From the NCBI GenBank assembly GCA_046582495.1, contig JAYGEG010000040.1:8686-72685 (forward strand): 64,000 bases of DNA, written 5' to 3'. The DNA comes from TMED23 sp913054205. Lineage in GTDB: Bacteria; Pseudomonadota; Alphaproteobacteria; Rhodospirillales; UBA2165. The notes below the pieces were generated by a model. The model was not told the origin of the DNA. It did not search any database and was given only the letters and a program-made list of their open reading frames with translations. Of the stretch, positions 1 through 9,033 are shown piece by piece (position 1 is the first letter of the stretch; each line of letters opens with the position of its first letter). A program made the translations under genes and the position numbers.

Positions 1-745
1 TAAACGGACAAAAGACCGAGCCATAAATCCAAGCGCCGGCCCGCGCGAAAATTTCCGGCAAATGGGCATTACGTTCGAGAAAATCTTCCGCCCGCTGCTC
101 TAATGCCTTGGCCTCATCCGAAATCGGTACCTGCGGTTCGGGATTAAGCAAGATTGCAATCACGCCGACGCCGACGGCAAATGCAAGGCCGGTAAACACA
201 ACCTGCCAGGAAACCAGATCAGCAAAAATCAGCGCCGCGGCAGCGCCGCCCCAAGAAGATAGCCGCCAGCCATTGATCGCAAGCGCCGCCCCTGCTGCCA
301 ATTGGTCTTGTTCCAAAATTTCTACCCGGTAAGCATCGATCACAATATCCTGGCTCGCCGAGGCAAAAGAAACCGCCAAGGCAAAGGCCGCCGTCCACCA
401 AAGACTATCGACGGGATCGGAGAGACCCAGTTTTATGATTGTGGCGATCAAGGCGATTTGAGTGACCAATGCCCAGCCTCGCCGACGGCCGAACATTTTT
501 GTGATGCCGGGAAGCGGCACACGATCCATGATCGGTGCCCATAAAAATTTGAGCGCATAGGGCAAGCTGACCAGCGCAAATAGTCCAATGGTCGTTTTAT
601 CGACGCCGGACCCCGCCAGCCAAGCCGTCATCGGCTCGGCCAACACACCAAACGGCAAGCCACTGGAAAATCCCAAAAACAGCATCGCCAAAACACGCCT
701 GTCCAAATAGACCTTGAGCGCAGAAGACCAATTTGTGTTCGTCAT
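1..745 (-). CDS. ampG: AmpG-family muropeptide MFS permease (3' end beyond window)
   Basis: This is the first 248 codons of a minus-strand gene whose 3' end lies outside the window. The N-terminus reads as an AmpG-type major facilitator: a short cytoplasmic head, then SSGLPFGVLAEPMTAWL and SLPYALKFLWAPIMDR, followed by hydrophobic helices and SASQDIVIDAYRVE, all typical of the family. AmpG proteins import anhydro-muropeptides from the periplasm for cell-wall recycling. The ATG at 743-745 overlaps the stop of the upstream glycosyltransferase gene as ATGA, so it is probably the last or a late gene of the operon that begins near 4808. The family assignment is firm; the exact substrate is inferred. 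Confidence 0.85.
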   Translation of the reverse strand, partial: MTNTNWSSALKVYLDRRVLAMLFLGFSSGLPFGVLAEPMTAWLAGSGVDKTTIGLFALVSLPYALKFLWAPIMDRVPLPGITKMFGRRRGWALVTQIALIATIIKLGLSDPVDSLWWTAAFALAVSFASASQDIVIDAYRVEILEQDQLAAGAALAINGWRLSSWGGAAAALIFADLVSWQVVFTGLAFAVGVGVIAILLNPEPQVPISDEAKALEQRAEDFLERNAHLPEIFARAGAWIYGSVFCPF

Positions 746-1842
746 ATCGAAAGAAGCTCGTCGATCGCGGCGAGTATTTGGGTCTGGTCCAATCGTGCCA
801 CACACGGAAACCGATTGTTTTCCGCCGGCAAGATGCAATTTCCAAGGCAGCCTTCACAGGCCATCGGCGTATAAACAAAGCGCACATTGTCGGGTGTGAT
901 TTCCGGCGCATAGGGCACAATCTCACCGACATAGGCCGCGCTCGCCAAACAAATTGTCGGCGCACCAACTGCCGCCGCCAAATGCATGCAGGCGGTATCT
1001 ACCGATACGACCAATTGGGCCTGTTTGAGTTTGGGCGCTAAATCTTCAAAAAAGGCGATCTCAAAACTCACATTGGGGCGATTTGCCAAAGACATGTATT
1101 CAGGGTTTTTCTCCAAATCATTGGGCGCACTTGCAATGACAAAATCGCAGCGCCCTTCAAGATGCTGCATGATCGCCAAAAATACATCCGGCGGGCTTTG
1201 CTTTTCTTTGACAGCGGAAAACGGCACGAGGATCACGGTCGGCCGCGGATAGGCTGGTCCCGCTTTCACCGCGCCATCCGGCAAGCGAACGAGTGGCGCG
1301 GGAATAGAATACTGCCCCTTCCCCGTCAACCAATTGGCAAGCCGCGCCCAACGCAGAACCTTATCCAAATGAACGGGCCCACTTTCAAACAATCGACTAT
1401 AAAGCGCCCTGTTTTTGGTCAATGCCTTGTCATATTTCGGCCAGGAGCGCGGTGCCATTGCCAAAGTCTCAGGCGCGGCACAGGCTTTAATCAAGGCTTC
1501 ATCAAGTTTCGGATGGCGCAAAAAATCGGTGCTGACGACAACCCGGTAATTTGCCTCATAAAGCCGGTCAAAAATTTCCTTTTTGTAGGTCCGGCTTTTT
1601 CTAAAGGCCGTGTAATCAACCGGCAATATGTTGATTTTCTCATCGAACAGAAAAGCCATTTTGATGGCTTCTCTCGGCAACACCAGGGTTATGTCTTCTC
1701 CGGGTTCGGCCATCGCGCACATGCGATCAAAGACCAGCGACAATAAAACTGTATCGCCAAGTCCACCAGAAGAGATGAAGAGGATGCCGCTTGCTTCACT
1801 TGAGCGTTGCTTGGCCGAAGAAAATAATGAAGTCCAGGCCAT
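742..1842 (-). CDS. Glycosyltransferase family 9 (heptosyltransferase-like) protein
   Basis: About 366 residues. The N-terminal ILFISSGGLGDTVLLSLVFD is the nucleotide-sugar transferase start motif of ADP-heptose:LPS heptosyltransferases (GT9), and the C-terminal half has VSVDTACMHLAAAVGAPTICL, the matching donor-binding segment. A Cys-rich tail (CEGCLGNC) follows and is shared in type with the second GT9 gene of this operon. It probably adds a sugar to a lipopolysaccharide core or other envelope glycan at the inner face of the inner membrane. The start may be GTG at 1845 (GTGA overlap with the methyltransferase stop) or ATG at 1842; both are translationally coupled. Donor and acceptor cannot be read from sequence. 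Confidence 0.82.
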   Translation of the reverse strand: MAWTSLFSSAKQRSSEASGILFISSGGLGDTVLLSLVFDRMCAMAEPGEDITLVLPREAIKMAFLFDEKINILPVDYTAFRKSRTYKKEIFDRLYEANYRVVVSTDFLRHPKLDEALIKACAAPETLAMAPRSWPKYDKALTKNRALYSRLFESGPVHLDKVLRWARLANWLTGKGQYSIPAPLVRLPDGAVKAGPAYPRPTVILVPFSAVKEKQSPPDVFLAIMQHLEGRCDFVIASAPNDLEKNPEYMSLANRPNVSFEIAFFEDLAPKLKQAQLVVSVDTACMHLAAAVGAPTICLASAAYVGEIVPYAPEITPDNVRFVYTPMACEGCLGNCILPAENNRFPCVARLDQTQILAAIDELLSI

Positions 1843-2531
1843 CACACGTCTTCAGAGCGCGCCAAAATTGCGAGAAAATTTGCAGACCAACTTTCCGGTG
1901 GAGACATCAATATGGAAGATAAAAACTTATGAAATATAGTATCCAAAACCCGCCGTTTTCTGGATCCAGAGATTTGGCCGTAACACCTCACGCATTCAAA
2001 CCCGCCCGCGAGGGCGAGCTGGCGAATGCTCAAAGGATTGTAAGCTGTGCGGTGGGTTAAGTCGCCATATTGATAGGTTAGCCCCCAGGGCGATGCGGCA
2101 TTTGGCAGGCGAACCACAATGGATCCTTTTTTGTTTAATACGGTGTCCAGTTTTTTGAGAATGCCGACTGCCTCTTCAGAAGCAAAATGTTCGAGGACAT
2201 CAAACAACACGATATAATCAAATTTTTGGTCGATTTGAGTCCACTCAGCGTCATCCAAAATATTTATAATTTTGAAATGGTCTTGAATGTCTGGGGCAAT
2301 GTAATTCGCTAACTCGGCATCAATATCAATGCCTAAAAATTTCTCGAGCTTTTTATGATTCAAATATTTTAAGAAGAGTCCGGTGCCGCACCCGATTTCC
2401 AACACTGCCGAAGACGGCGTGCATTTTGCCGGCTGCCAAAATTCTCGATCAAACTGGCGCACAACTTTGTCCTGCAGCTCAGGCGTGCTGTAGGATTTAT
2501 ACTGATTGTAACTGTCGTAAAAATTTACCAT
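1842..2531 (-). CDS. Class I SAM-dependent methyltransferase
   Basis: 229 residues. VLEIGCGTGLFLKYL is SAM-binding motif I, FLGIDID the acidic motif II region, and FDYIVLFDVLEHF the post-motif typical of UbiG/Methyltransf_11-type enzymes. It starts directly after the stop of the upstream GT9 gene (TAA then ATG) and overlaps the next GT9 gene, so the three are one translational unit. The position between two glycosyltransferases suggests modification of a glycan or its lipid precursor, but the acceptor is unknown. No membrane segment or signal peptide is seen. Confidence 0.8.
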   Translation of the reverse strand: MVNFYDSYNQYKSYSTPELQDKVVRQFDREFWQPAKCTPSSAVLEIGCGTGLFLKYLNHKKLEKFLGIDIDAELANYIAPDIQDHFKIINILDDAEWTQIDQKFDYIVLFDVLEHFASEEAVGILKKLDTVLNKKGSIVVRLPNAASPWGLTYQYGDLTHRTAYNPLSIRQLALAGGFECVRCYGQISGSRKRRVLDTIFHKFLSSILMSPPESWSANFLAILARSEDV

Positions 2532-3809
2532 TTAGAATTTTAATAATTGCGTTGTAGCATCCATAACCTTGCCAACCTCAACCCCGCTAACGCACGGAAA
2601 AACATCGAATTTTGTTGCTCGTTTGGGACATCGCCAGAAACAGTGATAACACGACATTTCTTCAAATGCGAACCGGACATAAGGCGGGCAAACTTCTTCA
2701 GGATAAGGCACAAAACTGCCAAAATGCCCACCGCCAACCACCACGACTGTTGGCGTTTCGAGCGCGATTGATAAATGAGCAGGACCGGTATCGTTGCTGA
2801 TCACGCAGGCTGCGTGTTTCAGTACGTCCAACAGCTCCGGCACCGTGGTTTTACCAGTAAGATCTATAATCCGCGCGTCACTGCCAAAGCGCGTCCGGTG
2901 ATCTCCGGCCCGTTCACCTGGACCACCAACGATTACCACCCGATATTCTTTTTCCATCAATTGTTCGGCAATATCGAGATAACTTTCGAATGGCCAGCGG
3001 CGGCCGTATTCATTGCTGCCGGGATTAAGTACGACATAGGGTGCATCTCCCAAATGCGAAGACCTATTGTCACGCCACGAAATTTTCGGCGGACGCAGTG
3101 CGATTTTTGGATCATTGTTCGTCTCAATTGCTGTTTCAGCACAGCCCAAAAGAAAACGATAATGCCTAATTATCTCATGTGTCGGATAAGGTCCTGTATC
3201 TATGATCTGATCAACCTGGCTTAAATAATAATTAAACTCGGTTCGTGTTGGCTCATTAATATAGGGGAGCGAAACAATCGATTTGGGAGCACCCGTCATC
3301 CAAACCAAACTATCCGCCATCAAGGCACGGCGCAGATAGGAATCACATATTGTGATGGCGGGCGCAATTCGGCGAACTTTCAAGCCGATCCAAAAACGAT
3401 AAAATGCCCGGCGGGCAAAGGCGTGTTCATTGATGATCAGTACTTTGTAGCCTTCAAATATAGGGCCGGCGATGGGGCCCCAACTTTCGCAGCCGAGCAC
3501 GGTGATTTCAGATTGATCAACGCCGAAGGTCGCCGCATAATCATCAAGCGCTTGGCGAAACAAAATCATATCGCCAATACCATCCATCCGAACAACAAGC
3601 AGGCCTTTGCGCGGTTTGATTAGCGGCCAAAAGCGTACCAGCAAATCAAAAATTCGAAACAGCCACCACCGCCGCCGCATCCCGGCCGGCAAAGCCCGCC
3701 AAAACCACGATCCCTCAAATCGATGGCCGGTCAGCATTGCGCCGAGTTCTGGTTTAGAGCCTGAAGTAAGCTCGGATGTAGAAGACAAAGTTTGTGTGCC
3801 CGGTGTCAC
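2532..3809 (-). CDS. Glycosyltransferase family 9 protein, long N-terminus
   Basis: About 425 residues. After an N-terminal stretch of some 70 residues comes KGLLVVRMDGIGDMILFRQAL, the GT9/heptosyltransferase nucleotide-binding start, and later ISNDTGPAHLSIALETPTVV plus a Cys-containing tail (CYHCFWRCPKR). The start is uncertain. Counting from the stop of the kinase gene, TTG at 3815 is immediate, GTG at 3809 has a GAAG about eight bases upstream, and ATG at 3737 would remove the first part of the extension. GTG is used here. It is the paralogue of the GT9 gene at 742-1842, so the operon probably adds two successive sugars. Confidence 0.78.
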   Translation of the reverse strand: MTPGTQTLSSTSELTSGSKPELGAMLTGHRFEGSWFWRALPAGMRRRWWLFRIFDLLVRFWPLIKPRKGLLVVRMDGIGDMILFRQALDDYAATFGVDQSEITVLGCESWGPIAGPIFEGYKVLIINEHAFARRAFYRFWIGLKVRRIAPAITICDSYLRRALMADSLVWMTGAPKSIVSLPYINEPTRTEFNYYLSQVDQIIDTGPYPTHEIIRHYRFLLGCAETAIETNNDPKIALRPPKISWRDNRSSHLGDAPYVVLNPGSNEYGRRWPFESYLDIAEQLMEKEYRVVIVGGPGERAGDHRTRFGSDARIIDLTGKTTVPELLDVLKHAACVISNDTGPAHLSIALETPTVVVVGGGHFGSFVPYPEEVCPPYVRFAFEEMSCYHCFWRCPKRATKFDVFPCVSGVEVGKVMDATTQLLKF

Positions 3810-3815
3810 AATCAA

Positions 3816-4808
3816 TCACTTCAGTTTTTCAGCTAAAACAGCTTTTAGGTCGTTCTCGGCGCGGGCACCATAATGCGAAATTATTTCCGCGGCCAATATA
3901 CCGCCGATGTGGCCACAGGTTGCTAATTCCCTACCTTGTGTCAGGCCGTACAAAAATCCAGCCGCGTATGAATCGCCCGCTCCTGTCGTATCGACAACCT
4001 TGTCAATCTTCTCAGCATTGATGACATGAACTTCCTCGCCCGCCACGACGACTGAGCCTTGAGAGCTTCGGGTCAGAGCCGCAATGTCACAATGACCTCG
4101 AACATATTGAAGCGCCGCGTCAAAATCATCAACTTGATAGAGCGATTTTATTTCGTCTTCATTGGCGAACAATATATTGACGTGATTATTGACCAAATCG
4201 AGAAATTCTTCTCGATGGCGATCGACGCAAAACGGATCAGAAAGGCTAAGCGCAACCTGACGTCCGGCCTCGGCGGCAATTTTGGCCGCTTTGATAAAGG
4301 CTTCTTTTGCACGCGGTGGGTCCCAAAGATAGCCTTCCAAATACAACACTTTCGATGCACCAACGACCTGATCGTCAACATCTTCCGGGCCGAGATCAAC
4401 ACAGGCACCCAAAAACGTTTGCATGGTACGCTCAGCATCCGGCGTCACACAAATAAGGCAGCGCGCGGTGGGCACGCCGTTTTCATCAGCTTTGGTTTCA
4501 AAAGATACGCCGACGGCACGAATATCGTGGGTGAATACATCGCCCAATTGATCCTTACAGACTTTACCAATAAAGGCGCCAGCCCCGCCTAAAGAGGCGA
4601 TGCCGGCAATCGTGTTGGCGGCAGAGCCACCAGAGACCTCAACACCCGAACCCATCAGGCCATAAATTTTTTCAGCCGTCTCAGCGTCAATGATGGTCAT
4701 GGCACCTTTGGCAAGGCCGTGTTCTTCGAGAAATGCGTCCTCGGCATGGGCCAAAACATCTACAATGGCATTGCCTATGCCAACAACATCAAATTTCGTA
4801 TCGCTCAT
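3816..4808 (-). CDS. PfkB-family sugar/nucleoside kinase (adenosine kinase type)
   Basis: 330 residues. SGGSAANTIAGIASLG is the PfkB N-terminal substrate-binding signature and DTTGAGDSYAAGFLYGL the C-terminal one, with the catalytic Asp in GAGD. The N-terminal VVGIGNAIVDVLA and length match the bacterial adenosine/ribokinase-like group often labelled adenosine kinase. The ATG at 4808 is preferred over the TTG at 4811; an AAGGCG lies about ten bases upstream. It is the first gene of the minus-strand operon leading into the two glycosyltransferases and ampG. The phosphate acceptor (adenosine or a sugar) is not decided by sequence alone. Confidence 0.82.
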   Translation of the reverse strand: MSDTKFDVVGIGNAIVDVLAHAEDAFLEEHGLAKGAMTIIDAETAEKIYGLMGSGVEVSGGSAANTIAGIASLGGAGAFIGKVCKDQLGDVFTHDIRAVGVSFETKADENGVPTARCLICVTPDAERTMQTFLGACVDLGPEDVDDQVVGASKVLYLEGYLWDPPRAKEAFIKAAKIAAEAGRQVALSLSDPFCVDRHREEFLDLVNNHVNILFANEDEIKSLYQVDDFDAALQYVRGHCDIAALTRSSQGSVVVAGEEVHVINAEKIDKVVDTTGAGDSYAAGFLYGLTQGRELATCGHIGGILAAEIISHYGARAENDLKAVLAEKLK

Positions 4809-4972
4809 CAAATAATATCGCCTTATTGTTTGGGGTAAGCTCGGGCAGCAGGCATCTTACGCGCCTCCAATCCTTCATTAGTATAACCCTGCCAAACATC
4901 GCTTCAAGTGATCCGTCAAAATTAGCCCTTCGTCCTCTTGTAGTCTGAAGCAAACCCCGATAAACAGGGTAA

Positions 4973-4999
4973 TTGACGACTCCTTTTAAGATGCATAAT
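4973..4999 (+). promoter_or_regulatory. Possible sigma-70 promoter for the CysZ-like gene
   Basis: TTGACG at 4973-4978 and CATAAT at 4994-4999, 15 bases apart (short but possible), lie just upstream of the ATG at 5017. A start point near 5006 would give a very short leader. Confidence 0.35.
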
Positions 5000-5016
5000 T
5001 TCGGAACTTTTAGTAC

Positions 5017-5742
5017 ATGATATCAGCTTTTTCGCTCGCAATTGGTCAGCTTTCCGATAAGTCCTTGCGCCAAGTGGTGTGGATCGGATTGATTGGATCT
5101 CTCGCGATTTTTATGTTGTTGTGGCTGACAATTGGTTTTGTGCTTTTTGAAACTGAGCTATTTGCCACCGGATGGCTGTTTGGTTTATACGACAAAATCG
5201 TTGAATGGTTAACTGATATTTTTGGCGGCGTGCTGGTAATTATAGCAACTTGGTTTCTGTTTCCGGCCATAGCAACGCTGATCGCCAGTTTTTTTCTCGA
5301 ACGCGCGGCTTTGGCAGTCGAGAACAAGCACTACCCTGATTTACCGGAAACCCGCGGTCAGGGTTTAAGTGAAATTATTAAAATTACGGTAAAGTTTACC
5401 GGCCTATCGATCGTGCTAAATATACTCGCCTTACCGATATATCTGCTTTTCTTTTTCTTAGGGCCGCTCAATCTTTTTGTCTTCTACGCCTTGAACGGGT
5501 ATCTTCTCGGCAGAGAATATTTTGAACTGATTGCGCATCGGCGATTGGAGCCTTTGGCAGCGATCCATTTGCGGGAAGCTTTTCGGGGGCAAATGTTTAT
5601 GGCGGGTGTCATTATCACCTTTTTAATGACGATTCCGGTGGTAAACTTAATTGCGCCTGTAATTGCAACCGCTGCAATGGTGCATTTGGTTCAAGGATGG
5701 CGTAATAGAATAGATGCGCTAAACCAAAAAGTGGATTTGTAG
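5017..5742 (+). CDS. EI24/CysZ-family integral membrane protein
   Basis: 241 residues with four to six long hydrophobic segments, roughly 22-48, 65-92, 130-165 and 195-225. The pattern and the motif around YALNGYLLGREYFELIAHRR match the EI24/CysZ family (Pfam EI24), some members of which are sulfate permeases. It starts at ATG 5017 as the first gene of a rightward run with a bactofilin and a lipoprotein. No cysteine-synthesis genes are nearby, so sulfate transport is only a possibility; a role in envelope organisation with the bactofilin is equally open. Confidence 0.78.
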   Translation: MISAFSLAIGQLSDKSLRQVVWIGLIGSLAIFMLLWLTIGFVLFETELFATGWLFGLYDKIVEWLTDIFGGVLVIIATWFLFPAIATLIASFFLERAALAVENKHYPDLPETRGQGLSEIIKITVKFTGLSIVLNILALPIYLLFFFLGPLNLFVFYALNGYLLGREYFELIAHRRLEPLAAIHLREAFRGQMFMAGVIITFLMTIPVVNLIAPVIATAAMVHLVQGWRNRIDALNQKVDL

Positions 5743-5775
5743 CCAATAAAACTGGGTAATTGATTGGAAGTGACA

Positions 5776-6390
5776 ATGTTTGGAAAAAACAAAGACAACG
5801 ACGCAAGCGCGGGCAGCTCGGCAGCGGAAAACGCTTCAGCAAACGCGGCAGAAAAGCAATCTAACAACGATATATCAGCCCCGCCGCTCAAGCCGTTTTC
5901 AAAAAAAGGCTCGCATGCTCCCGGAAAAAACGCCGGCGCAGCATTCCGCCCAGAGATACCCAGGCGTTTTATGGAAATTCCAGGCGGCCCGAAACGCTCC
6001 GAACATATGTTGTCTTTGGATGATGAGGCCAATCGTCTGACGATCGGCCGCAACATTTGCCTGAGCGGCGAAATTACGGCTTGCGAAAAACTGGTCGTTA
6101 ATGGCCGGGTCGAAGCCACGCTCACCGATGCGCACACGATTGAAGTCTCGCCCAGCGGATATTTCAAAGGAAGTGCGGACGTTATGGAAGCAGAAATCAG
6201 CGGCAAATTCGAAGGAACCCTTGTCGCCAAAGACCTTTTGACCATTCACAAAGAAGGTAAAGTCGATGGATCGGTCCGCTATGGCAGAATTGTCATTGAA
6301 GCCGGCGGCGAAATATCCGGCGATATGGCATCACTGGACGATTCCGGCGACGCCTCAGACAGCGCTTCTGGCACCGACGGCTCCAGTTAA
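5776..6390 (+). CDS. Bactofilin (polymer-forming cytoskeletal protein)
   Basis: 204 residues. An N-terminal low-complexity region of about 85 residues precedes the beta-helical bactofilin core, recognisable as ISLSGEITACEKLVVNGRVEA-like repeats (here from about 6052), then GKVDGSVRYGRIVIEAGGEISGDM. Bactofilins self-assemble without nucleotide and anchor cell-wall or stalk functions at the membrane. The ATG at 5776 has GGAAG five bases upstream and is preferred over the earlier in-frame TTG at 5764. The next gene, a lipoprotein, starts ten bases after the stop, suggesting a shared envelope role. Confidence 0.88.
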   Translation: MFGKNKDNDASAGSSAAENASANAAEKQSNNDISAPPLKPFSKKGSHAPGKNAGAAFRPEIPRRFMEIPGGPKRSEHMLSLDDEANRLTIGRNICLSGEITACEKLVVNGRVEATLTDAHTIEVSPSGYFKGSADVMEAEISGKFEGTLVAKDLLTIHKEGKVDGSVRYGRIVIEAGGEISGDMASLDDSGDASDSASGTDGSS

Positions 6391-6400
6391 GGGGGAAACT

Positions 6401-7537
6401 TTGGCCAGAAAAATGCAGCGTCTGGCAGCATTCCCGGCAGCTCCTCGACTTTCAATTCTGGCCTCAATCGCGGCCATATTGTTTCTAAGTGCCTGTGCGT
6501 TTGATCCCTCGACGATCGTTCGAACGCCTAGAACTCCGGAGGCCGCCGAGGCCGGCGCCAAAGGCTCGGATGCACAGCCCGGAGACGCTGGAACCAAAGC
6601 TGCGCAAGAACTGCCGCCCGAGGTCACCGATGCTTTTGAAAAGCCGGAACAAATCGCAGCGGTTGAAATCGATCTAACGAACTTCAAAGAACGCCTGTTG
6701 GGTCTTGACGACCAAGAGATCACCGAACTTCTCGGTAACCCGAAATTTGAGCGAAATGAGCCGCCCGCCCGCATTTGGCAATACCAGAGCAATGAATGTT
6801 TTGTCGATCTATTCTTATTTTCTCAAGATGGCGACATAACCGTCGACCATGTTGAAGTGCGCGGCAAACAAGTCGAAAAAATTGATGAGAAAGTATGCTT
6901 TGCCAGTATTTTAAACGCTGCAAATGGCGGCGAAGCGCCAGCAAAACCGGTTGGCCCCCTTGCGCCGCAACAACCTACACCGGGTGCCGTAAAAGTTCCG
7001 CCCGTCACCCAAGGGATTCCGAGCGATGTACCCGCGGATAAAAAGCCGGCAGAACCTGAGCCAACGGAGCCAACTTTAGATCAGCCCGCCGAGCCGCCTG
7101 CCGAAGATGAGCCTGAAGCACCGGCATTTGGTGAAGAAGATCCGGTTGAAGAACCCGCCAAAGAACCCGCTAAGAAGCCTGAAAAAATTACCGCCGACGA
7201 AGAGCCGAACACTGAGGAGCCGCCAGAGCCGGTAGAGGAACCCGAGGACGCCCCAGAAGGAGCTCCCGAAGAGGAACCTATGGCTGAGCCAGAAAAAGAG
7301 CCTGAAGGAAAATCTGAAAAAGCAGATGAAAAGGACGGCGAAAAAGAGGGCGAAAAAGAGGATTCAAAATCAGATTCTGATGATCGACCAGACTCCTTGG
7401 GCGGCGATGACACAGACGACGCGGCCCCTAAAAAATCGGAAAAAACCGAAGCGCCTGAAAAAGACGAGCTCCCTGACGCACCAAAAATCGGCACCACTCA
7501 AGCCGATGATGATCTCCTGGAAGAGCCCGCCCCTTAA
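6401..7537 (+). CDS. Glu/Pro-rich lipoprotein with a SmpA/OmlA-like core
   Basis: 378 residues from TTG 6401 (GGGGGAA five bases upstream); ATG 6413 is the alternative but is too far from that site. A signal peptide ends in the lipobox LSAC. Residues about 85-160 form a compact domain (LLGLDDQEITELLGNPKFERNEPPARIWQYQSNECFVDLFLF) that resembles the small fold of outer-membrane assembly lipoproteins such as SmpA. After it comes roughly 200 residues rich in Glu, Pro, Asp and Lys with loose EEP/PAEEP repeats, almost certainly disordered. I know no named family for the whole protein. It follows the bactofilin gene closely and converges on nth. Confidence 0.72.
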   Translation: MARKMQRLAAFPAAPRLSILASIAAILFLSACAFDPSTIVRTPRTPEAAEAGAKGSDAQPGDAGTKAAQELPPEVTDAFEKPEQIAAVEIDLTNFKERLLGLDDQEITELLGNPKFERNEPPARIWQYQSNECFVDLFLFSQDGDITVDHVEVRGKQVEKIDEKVCFASILNAANGGEAPAKPVGPLAPQQPTPGAVKVPPVTQGIPSDVPADKKPAEPEPTEPTLDQPAEPPAEDEPEAPAFGEEDPVEEPAKEPAKKPEKITADEEPNTEEPPEPVEEPEDAPEGAPEEEPMAEPEKEPEGKSEKADEKDGEKEGEKEDSKSDSDDRPDSLGGDDTDDAAPKKSEKTEAPEKDELPDAPKIGTTQADDDLLEEPAP

Positions 7538-7546
7538 ATAGACGTG

Positions 7547-8188
7547 CTACCCGTCGAGCGTCGTCTTTGCTTTGAAGGCACATTCTTCGCGCACGACACA
7601 AGCGGGACAATCAGGTTTTCGCGCTTTGCACACATACCGGCCATGTAAAATGAGCCAATGATGGGCGTGCTGCATAAATTCCGGCGGCGTTACTTTTTCA
7701 AATTTTTTCTCAACTTCGAGCGGCGTCTTGCCCGGTGCCATGCCGGTGCGATTGCCCAAGCGGAACAAATGCGTATCGACGGCGATCGTCGGATGACCGA
7801 AGGCAATGTTTAGCACAACATTGGCTGTTTTACGGCCTACACCCGGCAGCTTTTGCAGCTCGTCTCGGTCCTGGGGAATTTTGCCGCCAAAATCATCGAG
7901 CAGCATGTGACTGAGTTTTATCACGTTTTTTGCTTTTGAATTATAGAGACCGATGGACTTTACATAGTCTTTGAGTTTGGCCTCGCCGAGCGCGACCATT
8001 TTTTCAGGCGTTTTCACAACTTTAAACAGCGGCTTGGTGGCGCGGTTGACACCAACGTCTGTCGCCTGTGCTGACAGTACAACAGCCACCAAAAGGGTGT
8101 AGTGATTAACGTAGTGAAGCTCGCCTTTAGGGTTAGGGTTTTGTTTTTCGAGCTTGGTGTAAAAGCTGTGGATTTTATCTTTTTTCAT
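7547..8188 (-). CDS. nth: Endonuclease III (DNA glycosylase/AP lyase)
   Basis: 213 residues, the usual family length. The helix-hairpin-helix LPGVGRKTANVVLN holds the catalytic Lys, VDTHLFR the catalytic Asp, and the C-terminal C-X6-C-X2-C-X5-C (CKARKPDCPACVVREEC) binds the [4Fe-4S] cluster. It removes oxidised pyrimidines in base-excision repair. It lies 18 bases after dapB on the same strand and converges with the lipoprotein gene. Confidence 0.95.
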   Translation of the reverse strand: MKKDKIHSFYTKLEKQNPNPKGELHYVNHYTLLVAVVLSAQATDVGVNRATKPLFKVVKTPEKMVALGEAKLKDYVKSIGLYNSKAKNVIKLSHMLLDDFGGKIPQDRDELQKLPGVGRKTANVVLNIAFGHPTIAVDTHLFRLGNRTGMAPGKTPLEVEKKFEKVTPPEFMQHAHHWLILHGRYVCKARKPDCPACVVREECAFKAKTTLDG

Positions 8189-8206
8189 GGAAGCGTTATT
8201 GAAACC

Positions 8207-9007
8207 CTATTTAAAGCCGAGCACATCCAGCATGTCGTAAAGGCCGGCGTCTTTGCCGTCGGTCCAGCGCGCGGCGCGTATCGCACCTTTGGAAAAAATA
8301 CCTCTGGAGGACGCCCGGTGGGTGAACTCAACGCGTTCGTTTTCGCCGGCGAAGATAACCGTGTGTTCGCCAACAACCTCGCCGCCGCGCAGTGACGCAA
8401 ACCCGATATCGCCTTTTTTGCGCGCGCCAGTAATGCCATCCCGGCCTCTCGCCGAAACATCATCCAAGCTAACGCCGCGTCCCGCAGCGGCTGCCTCACC
8501 AAGACCAATTGCCGTGCCGGAGGGTGAATCGACCTTATGTTTGTGGTGCATTTCGATAATTTCAATATCGTAATCATCGTCGAGAATACCGGCAAGTTGC
8601 TGGGTTATCGCAAACTGCACATTTACGCCGATCGAGAAATTCATTGCTTTAACAATGGTGATATCTTTGGCTGCCGTCTCGATTGCCGCCAAACCGTTCT
8701 CGTCATGCCCGGTCGTCCCAAGGACCAAACTTGTTCCATTTTTTTGGGCGAGGGCGAGATGATTGGCTGTCGCTGCTGGAAGCGTAAAATCAACCACCAC
8801 ATCTGATGCGGCAAATAACGCCTCTGCATCTTCGCTGATTTCCATACCGCAAGCATCGAGACCGGCATGCGCAGCAACGTCACGTCCGAGCGCAGGGTTT
8901 CCAGGGCCTTCCGTGCCGCCTGCCAATTCGCAGCCCTCTGTCGCGGTCACTTCTTGGACCAACATCTGGCCCATGCGTCCCGCACATCCGACAATTCCGA
9001 TTTTCAT
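8207..9007 (-). CDS. dapB: 4-hydroxy-tetrahydrodipicolinate reductase
   Basis: 266 residues. GIVGCAGRMGQMLVQEV is the dinucleotide-binding start, TGTTGHDENG-like residues (VLGTTGHDE) lie mid-protein, and EIIEMHHKHKVDSPSGTA is the substrate signature with the His-His pair and active-site Lys. It makes tetrahydrodipicolinate in the lysine/diaminopimelate pathway that feeds peptidoglycan. It sits 26 bases downstream of dnaJ and is probably cotranscribed with it and nth, an arrangement common in alphaproteobacteria. Confidence 0.96.
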   Translation of the reverse strand: MKIGIVGCAGRMGQMLVQEVTATEGCELAGGTEGPGNPALGRDVAAHAGLDACGMEISEDAEALFAASDVVVDFTLPAATANHLALAQKNGTSLVLGTTGHDENGLAAIETAAKDITIVKAMNFSIGVNVQFAITQQLAGILDDDYDIEIIEMHHKHKVDSPSGTAIGLGEAAAAGRGVSLDDVSARGRDGITGARKKGDIGFASLRGGEVVGEHTVIFAGENERVEFTHRASSRGIFSKGAIRAARWTDGKDAGLYDMLDVLGFK

Positions 9008-9033
9008 TTGTGATGCCCCCTAATTAATGTGGA

